Source: G020348385 sp964538085 (GTDB lineage Bacteria > Acidobacteriota > Aminicenantia > Aminicenantales > Aminicenantaceae). From it: 64,000 nt of DNA. The notes under the pieces were generated by a model. That model worked only from the letters and a program-made list of their open reading frames with translations. It ran no database searches and had not been told where the DNA came from. Positions 53,324 through 61,726 of the stretch are shown here, one piece after another. The stretch lies in assembly GCA_964538085.1 (NCBI GenBank), contig CAZIDF010000001.1, forward strand, positions 243,723 to 307,722. The letters run 5' to 3'. The position numbers and the translations under genes were made by a program. Numbering within the stretch: the first letter of the stretch is position 1; every line of letters begins with the position of its first letter.

Positions 53324-54748
53324 ATGCAAAAAAATGAATTCCGATTCACTCCCAGGATTATCAATCCTGTCAAAATCCAGAATGTCGTCATCTTCTCCGC
53401 TGACGAACATATCCGTCAGGCAAAATCCGTGTTGAAAAAAAGCTCGCCTTGGATCTCGGTGGATGTCTTCTCCGATCCCATCTCGGTCGGAAACCACCAA
53501 TCTGAAGGTGCGATGGTCCTCATTCTCGATGATGTTGCCCTGAATCTTGTCGATACGACTACGGTACGACAGAAAAACAAGGATGTCATCGTTGTCCTTC
53601 TCTCTGCCAGTGAGCTCATCCATTGCGCTCCTCCTTCGTTCGCTCAGGATAAACATCCATATACGGCAAAAGCGGATATGATATTCGCATTCAACAAAAC
53701 CGACTGTGCTCCGGACAGAATCATGCCGTCGGTCGTGAGATCAGCAGAAGACCTATTGAATATCAACAAGTATTCCACGGTGAGGCGCTTCATATTTATG
53801 ATCGTGGATGACGAACCTCGATGGTTCTCACAGTTTTTTCCTATCCTCTACGGGATCATCGGTCAGAGGGCTGATGTCATGATCGTCAGAACATACGAGG
53901 AATCTCTAAATTTTATTTTCGGCGTGTCGAATGAATCAGATATTGATAAAAATCGCTATATATCCTTTGGACATGGGGATGATGTCGTATGCTTGATAAC
54001 TGATATATTTTTTCCTAAAGGTAACAACCTCAATAGCGACGCGGGGAAAGACCTTATCAACTTAATCCAAACCTACTACCCGAGAATACCCATCATCATC
54101 GCTTCGAAAACTAAGGAAGCGGAAGCATTCAAAGATTCTGCATTCATCCTGCCTAAGGGGGATCCTGGCAGCCTAAAAACTCTCCGGAAATATATCCAGG
54201 ACTACACAGGAATTGGGAATTTTTTGATTCAAAACGAATCCGGTGATGTGTACCATCGAGTTGAAAACATCCAAGAGATGATCAGTGTTCTTGAGGATGC
54301 AGGAAAAGACACGCTCCAGGCAAAAAACCTGAGAGAGATCTTGGAGACATATGGAAAAAAAGACAGCATCTCCACTTGGCTTTATATGCACGGTTTCAGA
54401 GAATTAGGGGATGTGCTGAGACCGATGAAAGCAGAGGGTCGAGAAATGGTAGACGTGTTGAAAAAACACTTGAAAGGAGAAGTCCTCCGGATAGCCTCGA
54501 CACCATTATATATCGATAAAAAAAAGGCCTCCAATCTTCGCGAGCTTCTTAAATTGCTCGAAGTTTCAGACGCGAGCAAAATACAGAATCTCTCGGATAA
54601 TGATGTTTTTTCCTCCTGGCTTGACCGCAAGGGTTACACAGAACTCGCGGAAGAGCTTCGTCCAATCCATGGTACAGGTAAAACTTTGATCGATTCCCTC
54701 ACACTAATCATCGAAAAATGGATTCCAGTATATGAAAAAAATCCATAA
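53324..54748 (+). CDS. Double-receiver response-regulator-like protein with C-terminal repeats
   Basis: A 474-residue protein with no known DNA-binding or enzymatic output domain. Residues about 17-130 look like a degenerate receiver (NVVIFSADE, LILDD, VVLLSAS, FAFNKTD). Residues 155-290 are a fuller receiver with Asp162/163 (MIVDDE), phospho-acceptor Asp227 (LITDIFFPKG), Ser261 (IIASKT) and Lys278 (LPKGD). The C-terminus holds two related helical repeats, at about 349-385 (ISTWLYMHGFRELGDVLRP) and 428-465 (FSSWLDRKGYTELAEELRP). It lies 14 bases after the third ATP-grasp gene, so it is probably the signalling input or output of that system. No histidine kinase is encoded nearby. Confidence 0.75.
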   Translation: MQKNEFRFTPRIINPVKIQNVVIFSADEHIRQAKSVLKKSSPWISVDVFSDPISVGNHQSEGAMVLILDDVALNLVDTTTVRQKNKDVIVVLLSASELIHCAPPSFAQDKHPYTAKADMIFAFNKTDCAPDRIMPSVVRSAEDLLNINKYSTVRRFIFMIVDDEPRWFSQFFPILYGIIGQRADVMIVRTYEESLNFIFGVSNESDIDKNRYISFGHGDDVVCLITDIFFPKGNNLNSDAGKDLINLIQTYYPRIPIIIASKTKEAEAFKDSAFILPKGDPGSLKTLRKYIQDYTGIGNFLIQNESGDVYHRVENIQEMISVLEDAGKDTLQAKNLREILETYGKKDSISTWLYMHGFRELGDVLRPMKAEGREMVDVLKKHLKGEVLRIASTPLYIDKKKASNLRELLKLLEVSDASKIQNLSDNDVFSSWLDRKGYTELAEELRPIHGTGKTLIDSLTLIIEKWIPVYEKNP

Positions 54749-54776
54749 CAAATTCAGTTTTTATGTGTGTTAATTC

Positions 54777-54806
54777 TTGACATATCTATAAGGCATCTGC
54801 TATAAA
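54777..54806 (+). promoter_or_regulatory. Sigma-70-type promoter for the NuoE-HydB-glutamate synthase operon
   Basis: TTGACA (54777-54782), 18-base spacer, TATAAA (54801-54806), just after the response-regulator gene. Start expected near 54813, giving a leader of about 155 bases that holds the alternative hairpins at 54883-54904. Confidence 0.55.
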
Positions 54807-54882
54807 TCAATTTCATATTTATATCATATTTATTTTTCTATATTATTAAGGAGTAATATTAATATTTATAGGGAAAGTCTTC

Positions 54883-54904
54883 ATCCTCCTAAAGGATAGC
54901 ATCC
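54883..54904 (+). promoter_or_regulatory. Alternative hairpins in the operon leader
   Basis: ATCCT (54883-54887) pairs with AGGAT (54893-54897). The same GGAT (54894-54897) can instead pair with ATCC (54901-54904) over a 3-base loop. The two stems exclude each other, as in an RNA switch, but both are short and no ligand domain is recognisable. Confidence 0.3.
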
Positions 54905-54968
54905 AATATTCATAAAAAGGAACTTCCCGAAAATCTTCTAATAAAATTATTTCGCTTTGGAGATAATC

Positions 54969-55448
54969 ATGCTTCATGATCAAACAGAATTCGAGGATAT
55001 CATCCAAAAGCATCCCCAAGAAAAACGATCTATGATCCCTATTCTCCAAGATCTGCAAGCCAAGTACAATTACCTCCCTCCAGTCGCTTTGAACATGGTC
55101 TCACAGGCTCTGGATGTTCCTCTGATAGATATCATTTCTGTCGCTTCATTCTACAATGCGTTCAGTCTAGAGCCAAAAGGAGAACACCAGATAACAGTCT
55201 GTATAGGAACAGCCTGTCATGTTCGAGGAGCCCCACTGATCCTCGAGGAATTCGAGAGAAAACTCGATGTCGAAGCAGGCCACACGCGGAATGACGGAAA
55301 ATACAGTCTGGACTCCGTGGCTTGTCTCGGATGCTGCGCAATCGGCCCGGTGGTGGTTGTCGATGGAGAATATCACGCACAAACCGGCATACGGGATGCA
55401 GGTAAAATCACGAAGATGCTCGAAAAAAAAGAGAAAACCAATGACTAA
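54969..55448 (+). CDS. nuoE: NuoE/HydC-like [2Fe-2S] thioredoxin-fold subunit
   Basis: A 159-residue subunit starting at ATG 54969, six bases after GGAG; the TTG at 54957 would lack a site. It carries the [2Fe-2S] pattern CIGTAC and then CLGCC of NuoE/HoxE/HydC proteins, with the usual N-terminal helical domain (ILQDLQAKYNYLPPVAL). It passes electrons between NADH-oxidising flavin and other iron-sulfur centres. The stop overlaps the start of the next gene by 8 bases. It forms one operon with the HydB-like, ferredoxin-like and glutamate-synthase-like genes. Confidence 0.92.
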   Translation: MLHDQTEFEDIIQKHPQEKRSMIPILQDLQAKYNYLPPVALNMVSQALDVPLIDIISVASFYNAFSLEPKGEHQITVCIGTACHVRGAPLILEEFERKLDVEAGHTRNDGKYSLDSVACLGCCAIGPVVVVDGEYHAQTGIRDAGKITKMLEKKEKTND

Positions 55449-57303
55449 CACAAAATTGAGATCTTTGGACGACCTGAAACAAAAAATTGAGCAGGAATCT
55501 TCGAGAAAGGCCGAAGAGAAGCGATCTGTCCTGATCGTCTCCGCAGGAACATGCGGTCAGGCCAGAGGATCCCTGAAGGTTATCGATTCCTTGGAGAAGG
55601 AGATCCAAAAAAGAAACCTTGAAGACCGTATCGCCGTGAAAATCACAGGATGCCATGGCTTTTGTGAGGCAGAACCCAACATCATCATCCAACCGAACAA
55701 TTTATTCTACCAAAATGTACAGCCCAAGGATGCTGAGGCCATTATCGAAGAAACCATTCTTAACGGGCAGGTTATCGACAGGCTTCTTTACCGGGAGCCT
55801 GGCACTGAAGAAACCACGCTTGCTGGTCCTGACATAGGCTTCTATAAAAAACAGATGAGGATCGTGCTCGGAGACAACGAACACATCGAACCCATAAAGA
55901 TCGATGATTATTTTGCTGTTGGAGGCTATAGCGCCATCGCCAAGGTACTCCAGGAAATGTCTCCAGAAGAGGTAATCGAAGAAATTAAAAAATCTGGACT
56001 CCGTGGTAGGGGCGGTGCTGGTTTTCCCACAGGTAACAAATGGGCATTCTCCAGAAAGGCCAAAGGCGATAAAAAGTATATCATATGCAATGCGGACGAA
56101 GGAGATCCAGGAGCCTACATGGACCGTAGCCTGATGGAGGGAAATCCTCATCGTGTTTTGGAAGGCATGATCATCGGAGCCTATGCCATCGGAGCCGATG
56201 AAGGCTATATTTATATCCGGGACGAGTATCCTGTCGCTCTCAAGCACATAACGACTGCAATCCAAAATGCAGAAAAGCTTGGTCTCTTAGGAGACGATAT
56301 TCTCGGTTCCGGATTCAACTTCAAGGTCCACATCTCAAGAGGCGCTGGAGCCTTTGTTTGCGGGGAAGAGACAGCGATGATCGAATCGATTGAAGGTGGT
56401 GTCGGTGTGCCCCGTCAACGCCCTCCCTTCCCCTCAGTAAAAGGACTGTGGAAAAAACCGACAAACATCAACAATGTGGAAACCTGGGGAAACGTGCCCA
56501 TCATCATCAACAAAGGGGCTGATTGGTACGCAAAAATCGGAACGGCCAACAGCAAAGGGACCAAAATATTTTCTCTGGTGGGAAAAATCAACAACACAGG
56601 ACTTGTCGAAGTCCCGATGGGAATTACGCTTCGAGAAGTCATCTACGATGTGGGCGGTGGTATTCCTGAAAACAAGGCATTCAAAGCCGTCCAGACCGGA
56701 GGGCCCAGCGGAGGATGTCTTCCCGCAGAGAAGCTCGACCTCCCCATCGATTACGCCAGTCTCATAGAAGCTGGTTCGATTATGGGCTCCGGCGGCATGA
56801 TTGTCATGGACGAAAACACATGCATGGTGGATGTCGCCAAATATTTTTTGAATTTTTTACGGGATGAAAGTTGTGGAAAGTGCATGTCATGCCGTGAGGG
56901 AACGCAAAGATTGTGGGAAATCGTAGATAAGATCACAACGGGCAAAGGAAAAATGGCGGATATGCAGCTTCTCGAAGAGCTTTCCATTGCTGTGAAGGAT
57001 GCTTCTATGTGCGGACTCGGTCAGACTGCAGCCAATCCCGTTCTGTCGACACTGAGGTACTTCAAAGACGAATATATAACCCACATCAAGGATAAAAAAT
57101 GTCCGGCCGGTGTGTGCAAAGAACTCATCACCTATAGCGTGATAGATGAAAATTGTACGGGGTGTTTGACCTGTAAAAAGGTCTGCCCCAGCGGAGCAGT
57201 AAGCGGTGAGCTGAAAGAAATCCACAGCATCGACAGAGAAAAATGCATCAAGTGCGGCGCCTGTTTAGAAGCCTGCAACTTCGATGCCATTAAGGTAGAG
57301 TGA
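55441..57303 (+). CDS. HydB/NuoF-like NADH-binding flavoprotein with C-terminal ferredoxin domain
   Basis: A 620-residue subunit; ATG 55441 overlaps the nuoE end and is preferred over longer frames. N-terminal thioredoxin-like segment (AGTCGQARG, GCHGFC); FMN/NADH domain (GRGGAGFPTGNKW, CNADEGDPGAY); [4Fe-4S] site ESCGKCMSC ... MCGLGQ; and a C-terminal two-cluster ferredoxin (CTGCLTCKKVC, CIKCGACLEAC). This layout is that of HydB of electron-bifurcating hydrogenases and of related NAD-linked dehydrogenases rather than plain NuoF. No hydrogenase or formate dehydrogenase subunit is nearby, and the partner appears to be the FMN glutamate-synthase protein downstream. Confidence 0.92.
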   Translation: MTNTKLRSLDDLKQKIEQESSRKAEEKRSVLIVSAGTCGQARGSLKVIDSLEKEIQKRNLEDRIAVKITGCHGFCEAEPNIIIQPNNLFYQNVQPKDAEAIIEETILNGQVIDRLLYREPGTEETTLAGPDIGFYKKQMRIVLGDNEHIEPIKIDDYFAVGGYSAIAKVLQEMSPEEVIEEIKKSGLRGRGGAGFPTGNKWAFSRKAKGDKKYIICNADEGDPGAYMDRSLMEGNPHRVLEGMIIGAYAIGADEGYIYIRDEYPVALKHITTAIQNAEKLGLLGDDILGSGFNFKVHISRGAGAFVCGEETAMIESIEGGVGVPRQRPPFPSVKGLWKKPTNINNVETWGNVPIIINKGADWYAKIGTANSKGTKIFSLVGKINNTGLVEVPMGITLREVIYDVGGGIPENKAFKAVQTGGPSGGCLPAEKLDLPIDYASLIEAGSIMGSGGMIVMDENTCMVDVAKYFLNFLRDESCGKCMSCREGTQRLWEIVDKITTGKGKMADMQLLEELSIAVKDASMCGLGQTAANPVLSTLRYFKDEYITHIKDKKCPAGVCKELITYSVIDENCTGCLTCKKVCPSGAVSGELKEIHSIDREKCIKCGACLEACNFDAIKVE

Positions 57304-57310
57304 GGTAACC

Positions 57311-58024
57311 ATGATCAAGATGTTCATAAACAACCTGGAGGTTCAGGCAGAGGAAGGCTGGACCATCCGTGACGCTTGTGAATTTTACGGCCTCGAAATC
57401 CCGACCCTCTGCTATGATCCCGGCCTGAGCAATTACGGTGGGTGCCGGCTTTGTCTGGTCGAAATCGGAAAATCACCCGACACCAAGCTCGTCAGCTCTT
57501 GCACCTATCCCTGCGAAGAGGGACTTAATGTCCACACAGACACCAAACGGGTCATTAAAGCCCGGAAGATGATGATTGAACTGATGCTGTCTGTGGCCCC
57601 TGGTTCCAAGGTAATCCAGGATCTGGCTTCAAAATTCGGTGTCACGCAGATGCGTTTTGAAGTCCGAAACGAGGAATGCGTCATGTGCGGATTGTGTATC
57701 CGGATGTGTGCCGAACAGATGGACGCAAAGGCCATCGGGTTTCAAAATCGTGGCTACAAACGCAAGATCTCGACACCCTTTGACGCCAAATCCAAAGTCT
57801 GTCGTGAGTGCGGCGGCTGCATGTATGTTTGCCCTGCCTGTCAAGCCAGATGTCAAGGGCCCAACGCCGAAGATCCGGTTTGTAACGCCTGTTTACAGAT
57901 GGACCCAACCTGTGTCGACGTTTATGGAGAGGCGACATGTTGGATGTATGATGCCGGCCGTTGCGGAACATGCGTCAGGCCTCCCGAGGCAGAGTCGGAA
58001 AAACAAGGATCTGTTAAAGAATAA
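57311..58024 (+). CDS. NuoG/HoxU-like iron-sulfur subunit
   Basis: A 237-residue electron carrier. A plant-type [2Fe-2S] domain (CYDPGLSNYGGCRLC, then SSCTYPC) is followed by a two-cluster ferredoxin region (CVMCGLCIRMC and CRECGGCMYVC) and a Cys-rich tail (CNACLQMDPTC, ATCWMYDAGRCGTC) not usual in HoxU. The His-Cys3 cluster segment of NuoG between the two domains is absent. It lies 7 bases after the HydB-like gene behind GAGGTAACC. It probably links HydB to the flavoprotein encoded next. The extra cysteines suggest another metal site or a docking zinc. Confidence 0.88.
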   Translation: MIKMFINNLEVQAEEGWTIRDACEFYGLEIPTLCYDPGLSNYGGCRLCLVEIGKSPDTKLVSSCTYPCEEGLNVHTDTKRVIKARKMMIELMLSVAPGSKVIQDLASKFGVTQMRFEVRNEECVMCGLCIRMCAEQMDAKAIGFQNRGYKRKISTPFDAKSKVCRECGGCMYVCPACQARCQGPNAEDPVCNACLQMDPTCVDVYGEATCWMYDAGRCGTCVRPPEAESEKQGSVKE

Positions 58025-58102
58025 AATCATGAAAGGTGAAAAGCTCCGTGATTTTAATTCTTTTTTAATAAAATCAAAAGAGTCAATAAGGAGGTTGTCA
58101 TA

Positions 58103-59680
58103 ATGTCTTATACAAAACTCAACAGAAGTGCCGCAACTCTCACCAAAAACAGAACAGAGGGCTCAGTCAGCCCGTTCAGCGGGATGTGTGTAACATGTGT
58201 TGACGGTTGTATCGGCATGTGCGAGATCGGTAAATCTGCCTACCGTGGAACCGAAGTTCTTTATCCCCAACCCTTCGGGATCATAACCGCCGCATCGGAG
58301 AAGGAGTATCCTGTCGATCTGTCCCACTTTACGATCCTGGGAACAGCGGTCGGTGCACATGGCGTTGCTGCAGATTCGGATGTGGCCACTTTTGAAAAAG
58401 TGGACGTGGAGACCGCCATCGGTGTCGATAAAAGTATCAAGCTGAAAGTTCCCTTTATCATTCCCGGGATGGGATCGACAAATGTGGCAAAACAGAACTG
58501 GGAAGGATTAGCAAAGGGCGCCGCGATATCAGGTGCTATCCTCACTGTCGGTGAGAATGTTTGTGCCATGGATGATGAATCTGAAATCAAAAATGGCCGG
58601 ATCGTCCGTTCTCCTGACATGGAAAATCGTATCGGGTTCTATAAAGAATGGCAAGACGGGTACGGTACGGTTGCTGTCCAGGCCAATGTGGAGGACACAA
58701 GGCTCGGTGTGCAGGAATATGTCATCGAAAAACTCGGCGTCGAAGCAGTCGAATTGAAGTGGGGACAGGGCGCTAAGGATATCGGCGGAGAGGTGAAGAT
58801 AAAGAGCCTCAAAAAAGCCCAGGAATTGTATAAGCGTGGGTATATTGTCCTTCCCAACCCTGAAGATCCCAATGTCATCCGGGCCTTTGAAAGAGGAAGT
58901 TTTAAAGAATTCGAAAGGCACTCCCGGCTTGGCATGGTCGAGGAAGAATCTTTTATGGCCAGAGTGGAAGAACTCCGAAAAGCCGGAGCTAGGTATGTCT
59001 TCTTGAAAACAGGTGCTTACAGGCCGGCAGACCTTGCCCGTGCGGTAAAGTTCGCCTCAAAGGCCAAGCTCGATCTTCTGACAGTCGATGGAGCAGGGGG
59101 AGGAACGGGAATGAGCCCGTGGCGGATGATGAACGAGTGGGGAATCCCGAGTGTAGAAATATGGTCCCTGCTTTACAATTATCTGAAAAAATTGGATGAA
59201 AAAGGCGAATTTATTCCTGATGTTTGCGCAGCCGGAGGAATCACCTTTGAAGATCAGATCTACAAAGCCTTAGCCCTCGGAGCTCCTTATTTCAAAGCGG
59301 TCGGAATGGCCCGTGCTCCTCTTGCAGCGGCTATGGTTGGAAAAACGATCGGCAAGAGAATCAAAGAGGACCAGATCCCTGTCTATGTCGAGCGTTTCGG
59401 TAACAAGGTCGAGGAGATATTTTCCACAGCCACCGAACTCAAGAATATATACAAAGATAAATTCGAGGGACTCCCGACAGGAGCTCTCGGAGTTCACGGC
59501 TATTTCACGCGGCTGAACCAAGGACTGCGACAGCTCATGGCAGGAAACAGAAAGTTCAAGCTGGAATACATCTCTCGTGACGATATAGCCGCTTTGACGA
59601 AGGAAGCAGCGGAAATCAGCGGAATCACCTATGTCACAGAAGTCGATAAGGAAGAAGTAGAAAAAATCCTCAACGGCTGA
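58103..59680 (+). CDS. FMN-binding glutamate-synthase-domain protein
   Basis: A 525-residue protein equivalent to the FMN/2-oxoglutarate barrel of glutamate synthase (Glu_synthase domain): LTVDGAGGGTGMSPWRMM, KTGAYRPADLARA and VGMARAPLAA are visible. It lacks the glutamine amidotransferase and GXGXG domains of full GltB and has no GltD partner here. The N-terminus carries four closely spaced cysteines (CVTCVDGCIGMC, near residues 29-40) that could hold an Fe-S cluster. AAGGAGG precedes the start. It is the last gene of the NuoE-HydB-ferredoxin operon, so it likely takes or gives electrons through those subunits. The exact reaction is uncertain. Confidence 0.88.
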   Translation: MSYTKLNRSAATLTKNRTEGSVSPFSGMCVTCVDGCIGMCEIGKSAYRGTEVLYPQPFGIITAASEKEYPVDLSHFTILGTAVGAHGVAADSDVATFEKVDVETAIGVDKSIKLKVPFIIPGMGSTNVAKQNWEGLAKGAAISGAILTVGENVCAMDDESEIKNGRIVRSPDMENRIGFYKEWQDGYGTVAVQANVEDTRLGVQEYVIEKLGVEAVELKWGQGAKDIGGEVKIKSLKKAQELYKRGYIVLPNPEDPNVIRAFERGSFKEFERHSRLGMVEEESFMARVEELRKAGARYVFLKTGAYRPADLARAVKFASKAKLDLLTVDGAGGGTGMSPWRMMNEWGIPSVEIWSLLYNYLKKLDEKGEFIPDVCAAGGITFEDQIYKALALGAPYFKAVGMARAPLAAAMVGKTIGKRIKEDQIPVYVERFGNKVEEIFSTATELKNIYKDKFEGLPTGALGVHGYFTRLNQGLRQLMAGNRKFKLEYISRDDIAALTKEAAEISGITYVTEVDKEEVEKILNG

Positions 59681-59737
59681 TTCCTCTGATTCTTCGATCC
59701 GCAGCCAATTGGATTCTAAAAAAGAAAATTCTATCGG

Positions 59738-59781
59738 CGGGTCAGATCGCTTGAATAAAGGGTGATCTGACCCGTTTTTTT
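59738..59781 (+). terminator. Rho-independent terminator after the glutamate-synthase-like gene
   Basis: A perfect 11-bp stem (CGGGTCAGATC at 59738-59748 with GATCTGACCCG at 59764-59774), a 15-base loop and a run of seven T at 59775-59781. It ends the operon that began near 54813. Confidence 0.9.
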
Positions 59782-59831
59782 GTGATGGCAGAGAAAGTAC
59801 AACCGGATTAAGCCTTATTCCCAACCTCTAA

Positions 59832-59975
59832 ATCGGACTGCAACTCACCGGTCTCTGGTGGGGAGTTGTCCTCGGCAACTCTCTCGGAGCCACGATCGCT
59901 TTTACCTGGGGACGTTTCTATGTCCGCCGTCTCAAATCTACTTTTTCTTCTTCGGAGGCGGTGGCGGCGGAGTAA
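59832..59975 (+). pseudogene. Relic of a MATE-family efflux pump C-terminus
   Basis: An open stretch on the plus strand translates as GLQLTGLWWGVVLGN followed by LGATIAFTWGRFYVRRLK, the pattern of the last membrane helix and tail of MATE multidrug efflux proteins. A stop codon at 59829-59831 precedes it, and no upstream MATE sequence is visible before the terminator at 59738, so only about 37 residues remain. Beyond 59942 the frame runs antisense to the end of the C69 dipeptidase gene. The relic suggests that an efflux gene once lay here and was mostly deleted. Confidence 0.45.
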
Positions 59976-61710
59976 CCGGAGTGAGTTTATCCTGTTCGAC
60001 GACGGCCTTGTTCCACCAGTCCGGAGTCTCAATCCGTCCAGGCCGCCTTGTCTCGGGATCGTAAATCCGGAAATGATTATATCTGACAAGCAAGTCGTCG
60101 CCCAATTTCCACCAGGCATCCACAACACAATTGGCATGGTTGACAGAGAAGTCGGTGAGGAACTGCCTGGCTTCATCCGGGTTCTTTTCATAAAGCTCTA
60201 GCGCAGTTTTATCTACAATAGGAATGCTCCTGAAAGCCTGCCCCTCCCATTTTTCCTGAGCTTTCTGGACATCCTGGATGGCATTGGAATAGACAACCTG
60301 CGTGTGAAAATCCACATAATCCGACGCCCACCGTGCCGATCCTCTGTCGAACACATAGTGGTCCCCCACTTGGAAAGAACTGGGGAGTTCCGTGATCCCA
60401 CAGTAAAGCGGCATGTAGCAAGCTGTATCTTGCGCTCCGAAAGACAGCCACACGATCCCGCCGATGGGATCGGGTAGCCATTCCCGGCACTGGGTAACCG
60501 TGGTGTATTCCACGTTGTTCACGCAGATGCATCGCGGCCCGTTGTAGCGCACTTCATCGACTGTGAAACCCCGGTAATAATTTGGATTAGCGAATGGCCC
60601 GCCTTTAATCCCCACTGTCGGATCAAATTTATTACCTTTGTATTTATCCCGCGTGATAGCCATGACGTCCTGGACAGAGAGTTTTTTGTTGGGTTTCACA
60701 GAAAAAGGAAGGTCCATGCTTTCAATATCCGGCCCGAGATTTTGAGAAGGCGCCACTATGTTGAAAAAGCGCCACAGACGGCCTCTCCGTCCCTGGGTGC
60801 TGTCAGCACTTCCCTCACTAGGCGAATAGGCTCTTTTCCAGCTAAAGGATTTGCCACTTTCGGGATCATAAAATCCCATGTCGATGGCAAGGGAGATGGC
60901 ATTGGACGAAGCCATAAAATAGTTTGAGTCCTCGAGATCGATCTCCCCGATCCGGGATTCATTCGGGGTGACGCTGACATGGTCATCAGGAACACGCTGG
61001 GCACACCAGACTGCCCCAGGTTTCCCGCTTTCCGGTATCCACAATGGCCCGACAGGCATGATCTCGAAAATCCAGGCCTCTTTTGGGTCGGACACAGCGA
61101 GCATTTCCCCGCCATCGTTGAATCCGTAACCGTAAGCAGTGCCGAGATCTCCCATGATCTGGATGGCCTCTCTTGCCGTCTTCGCCCTTTCCATGGCAAT
61201 CAGCGTCAACATCGTGATATCGAATTTCGCGGCCGGTGTAGGGTTTCTCATTTTTCTCTGGCATCCAATGGTCGATTCCCCCAGCGCAACCTGATTTTCG
61301 TTCATGTATCCGAACATCCCGTGAATGTAGGCGAACGTGTGAGGGATCTGAGGAATGTCCAGGTCAGCGTAGTCATCCTTGTATTTCTCCCATTTGAGGC
61401 CCTGCTCAGGCGGCCATGTCACGTATTGGTTGATGTGGTATATCTTCCGCACATCTCCTTCCTTGTGATCGGCTGCCGGTACAAACCGGAATGTCCAGTC
61501 ACAAACACCACAGTCGCACGTGTGTGTGGTCATGGTCGACCCGTCGGTCGAAGCATCTTTTCCGACCAGAACCGACGTGCACGCGTCCAGGCAATCGAAA
61601 CAATCCATCCATTCTTGTTCGCTCTTTGGGGCTTGGGATACATAAGCGCTCACAACGGCCAGCGCCAAAAAAAGCAATCCGATAAACGCCAGAGATTTTT
61701 TCCAATCCAT
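59938..61710 (-). CDS. Secreted C69-family dipeptidase, copy 1
   Basis: A 590-residue exported N-terminal-nucleophile peptidase of the C69 (U34) family, which cleaves dipeptides. A signal segment (LAFIGLLFLALAVVSAYVS) is followed by the nucleophile region ACTSVLVGKDASTDGS with Cys44, the residue exposed after propeptide removal. Further family blocks are YHINQY, ESTIGCQRKM and ETRRPGRIETPDWWNKA. The tail is Pro-rich and ends in four Lys. GAGGAGGTAAGG precedes the start. It lies 16 bases downstream of a close paralogue, so the two share a transcript. Confidence 0.92.
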   Translation of the reverse strand: MDWKKSLAFIGLLFLALAVVSAYVSQAPKSEQEWMDCFDCLDACTSVLVGKDASTDGSTMTTHTCDCGVCDWTFRFVPAADHKEGDVRKIYHINQYVTWPPEQGLKWEKYKDDYADLDIPQIPHTFAYIHGMFGYMNENQVALGESTIGCQRKMRNPTPAAKFDITMLTLIAMERAKTAREAIQIMGDLGTAYGYGFNDGGEMLAVSDPKEAWIFEIMPVGPLWIPESGKPGAVWCAQRVPDDHVSVTPNESRIGEIDLEDSNYFMASSNAISLAIDMGFYDPESGKSFSWKRAYSPSEGSADSTQGRRGRLWRFFNIVAPSQNLGPDIESMDLPFSVKPNKKLSVQDVMAITRDKYKGNKFDPTVGIKGGPFANPNYYRGFTVDEVRYNGPRCICVNNVEYTTVTQCREWLPDPIGGIVWLSFGAQDTACYMPLYCGITELPSSFQVGDHYVFDRGSARWASDYVDFHTQVVYSNAIQDVQKAQEKWEGQAFRSIPIVDKTALELYEKNPDEARQFLTDFSVNHANCVVDAWWKLGDDLLVRYNHFRIYDPETRRPGRIETPDWWNKAVVEQDKLTPVTPPPPPPKKKK

Positions 61711-61726
61711 CCTTACCTCCTCATTT

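Noticed and set aside
54969..58024. Complex I or a bifurcating hydrogenase
   Set aside because: Only NADH-module-like subunits are present. There are no membrane subunits and no hydrogenase H-cluster protein, and the adjacent catalytic protein is a glutamate-synthase FMN domain.
59770..60201. Longer plus-strand frames through 59866-60201
   Set aside because: They read antisense through the conserved C-terminal block of the C69 dipeptidase. Only the part up to about 59942 resembles a known family (MATE).
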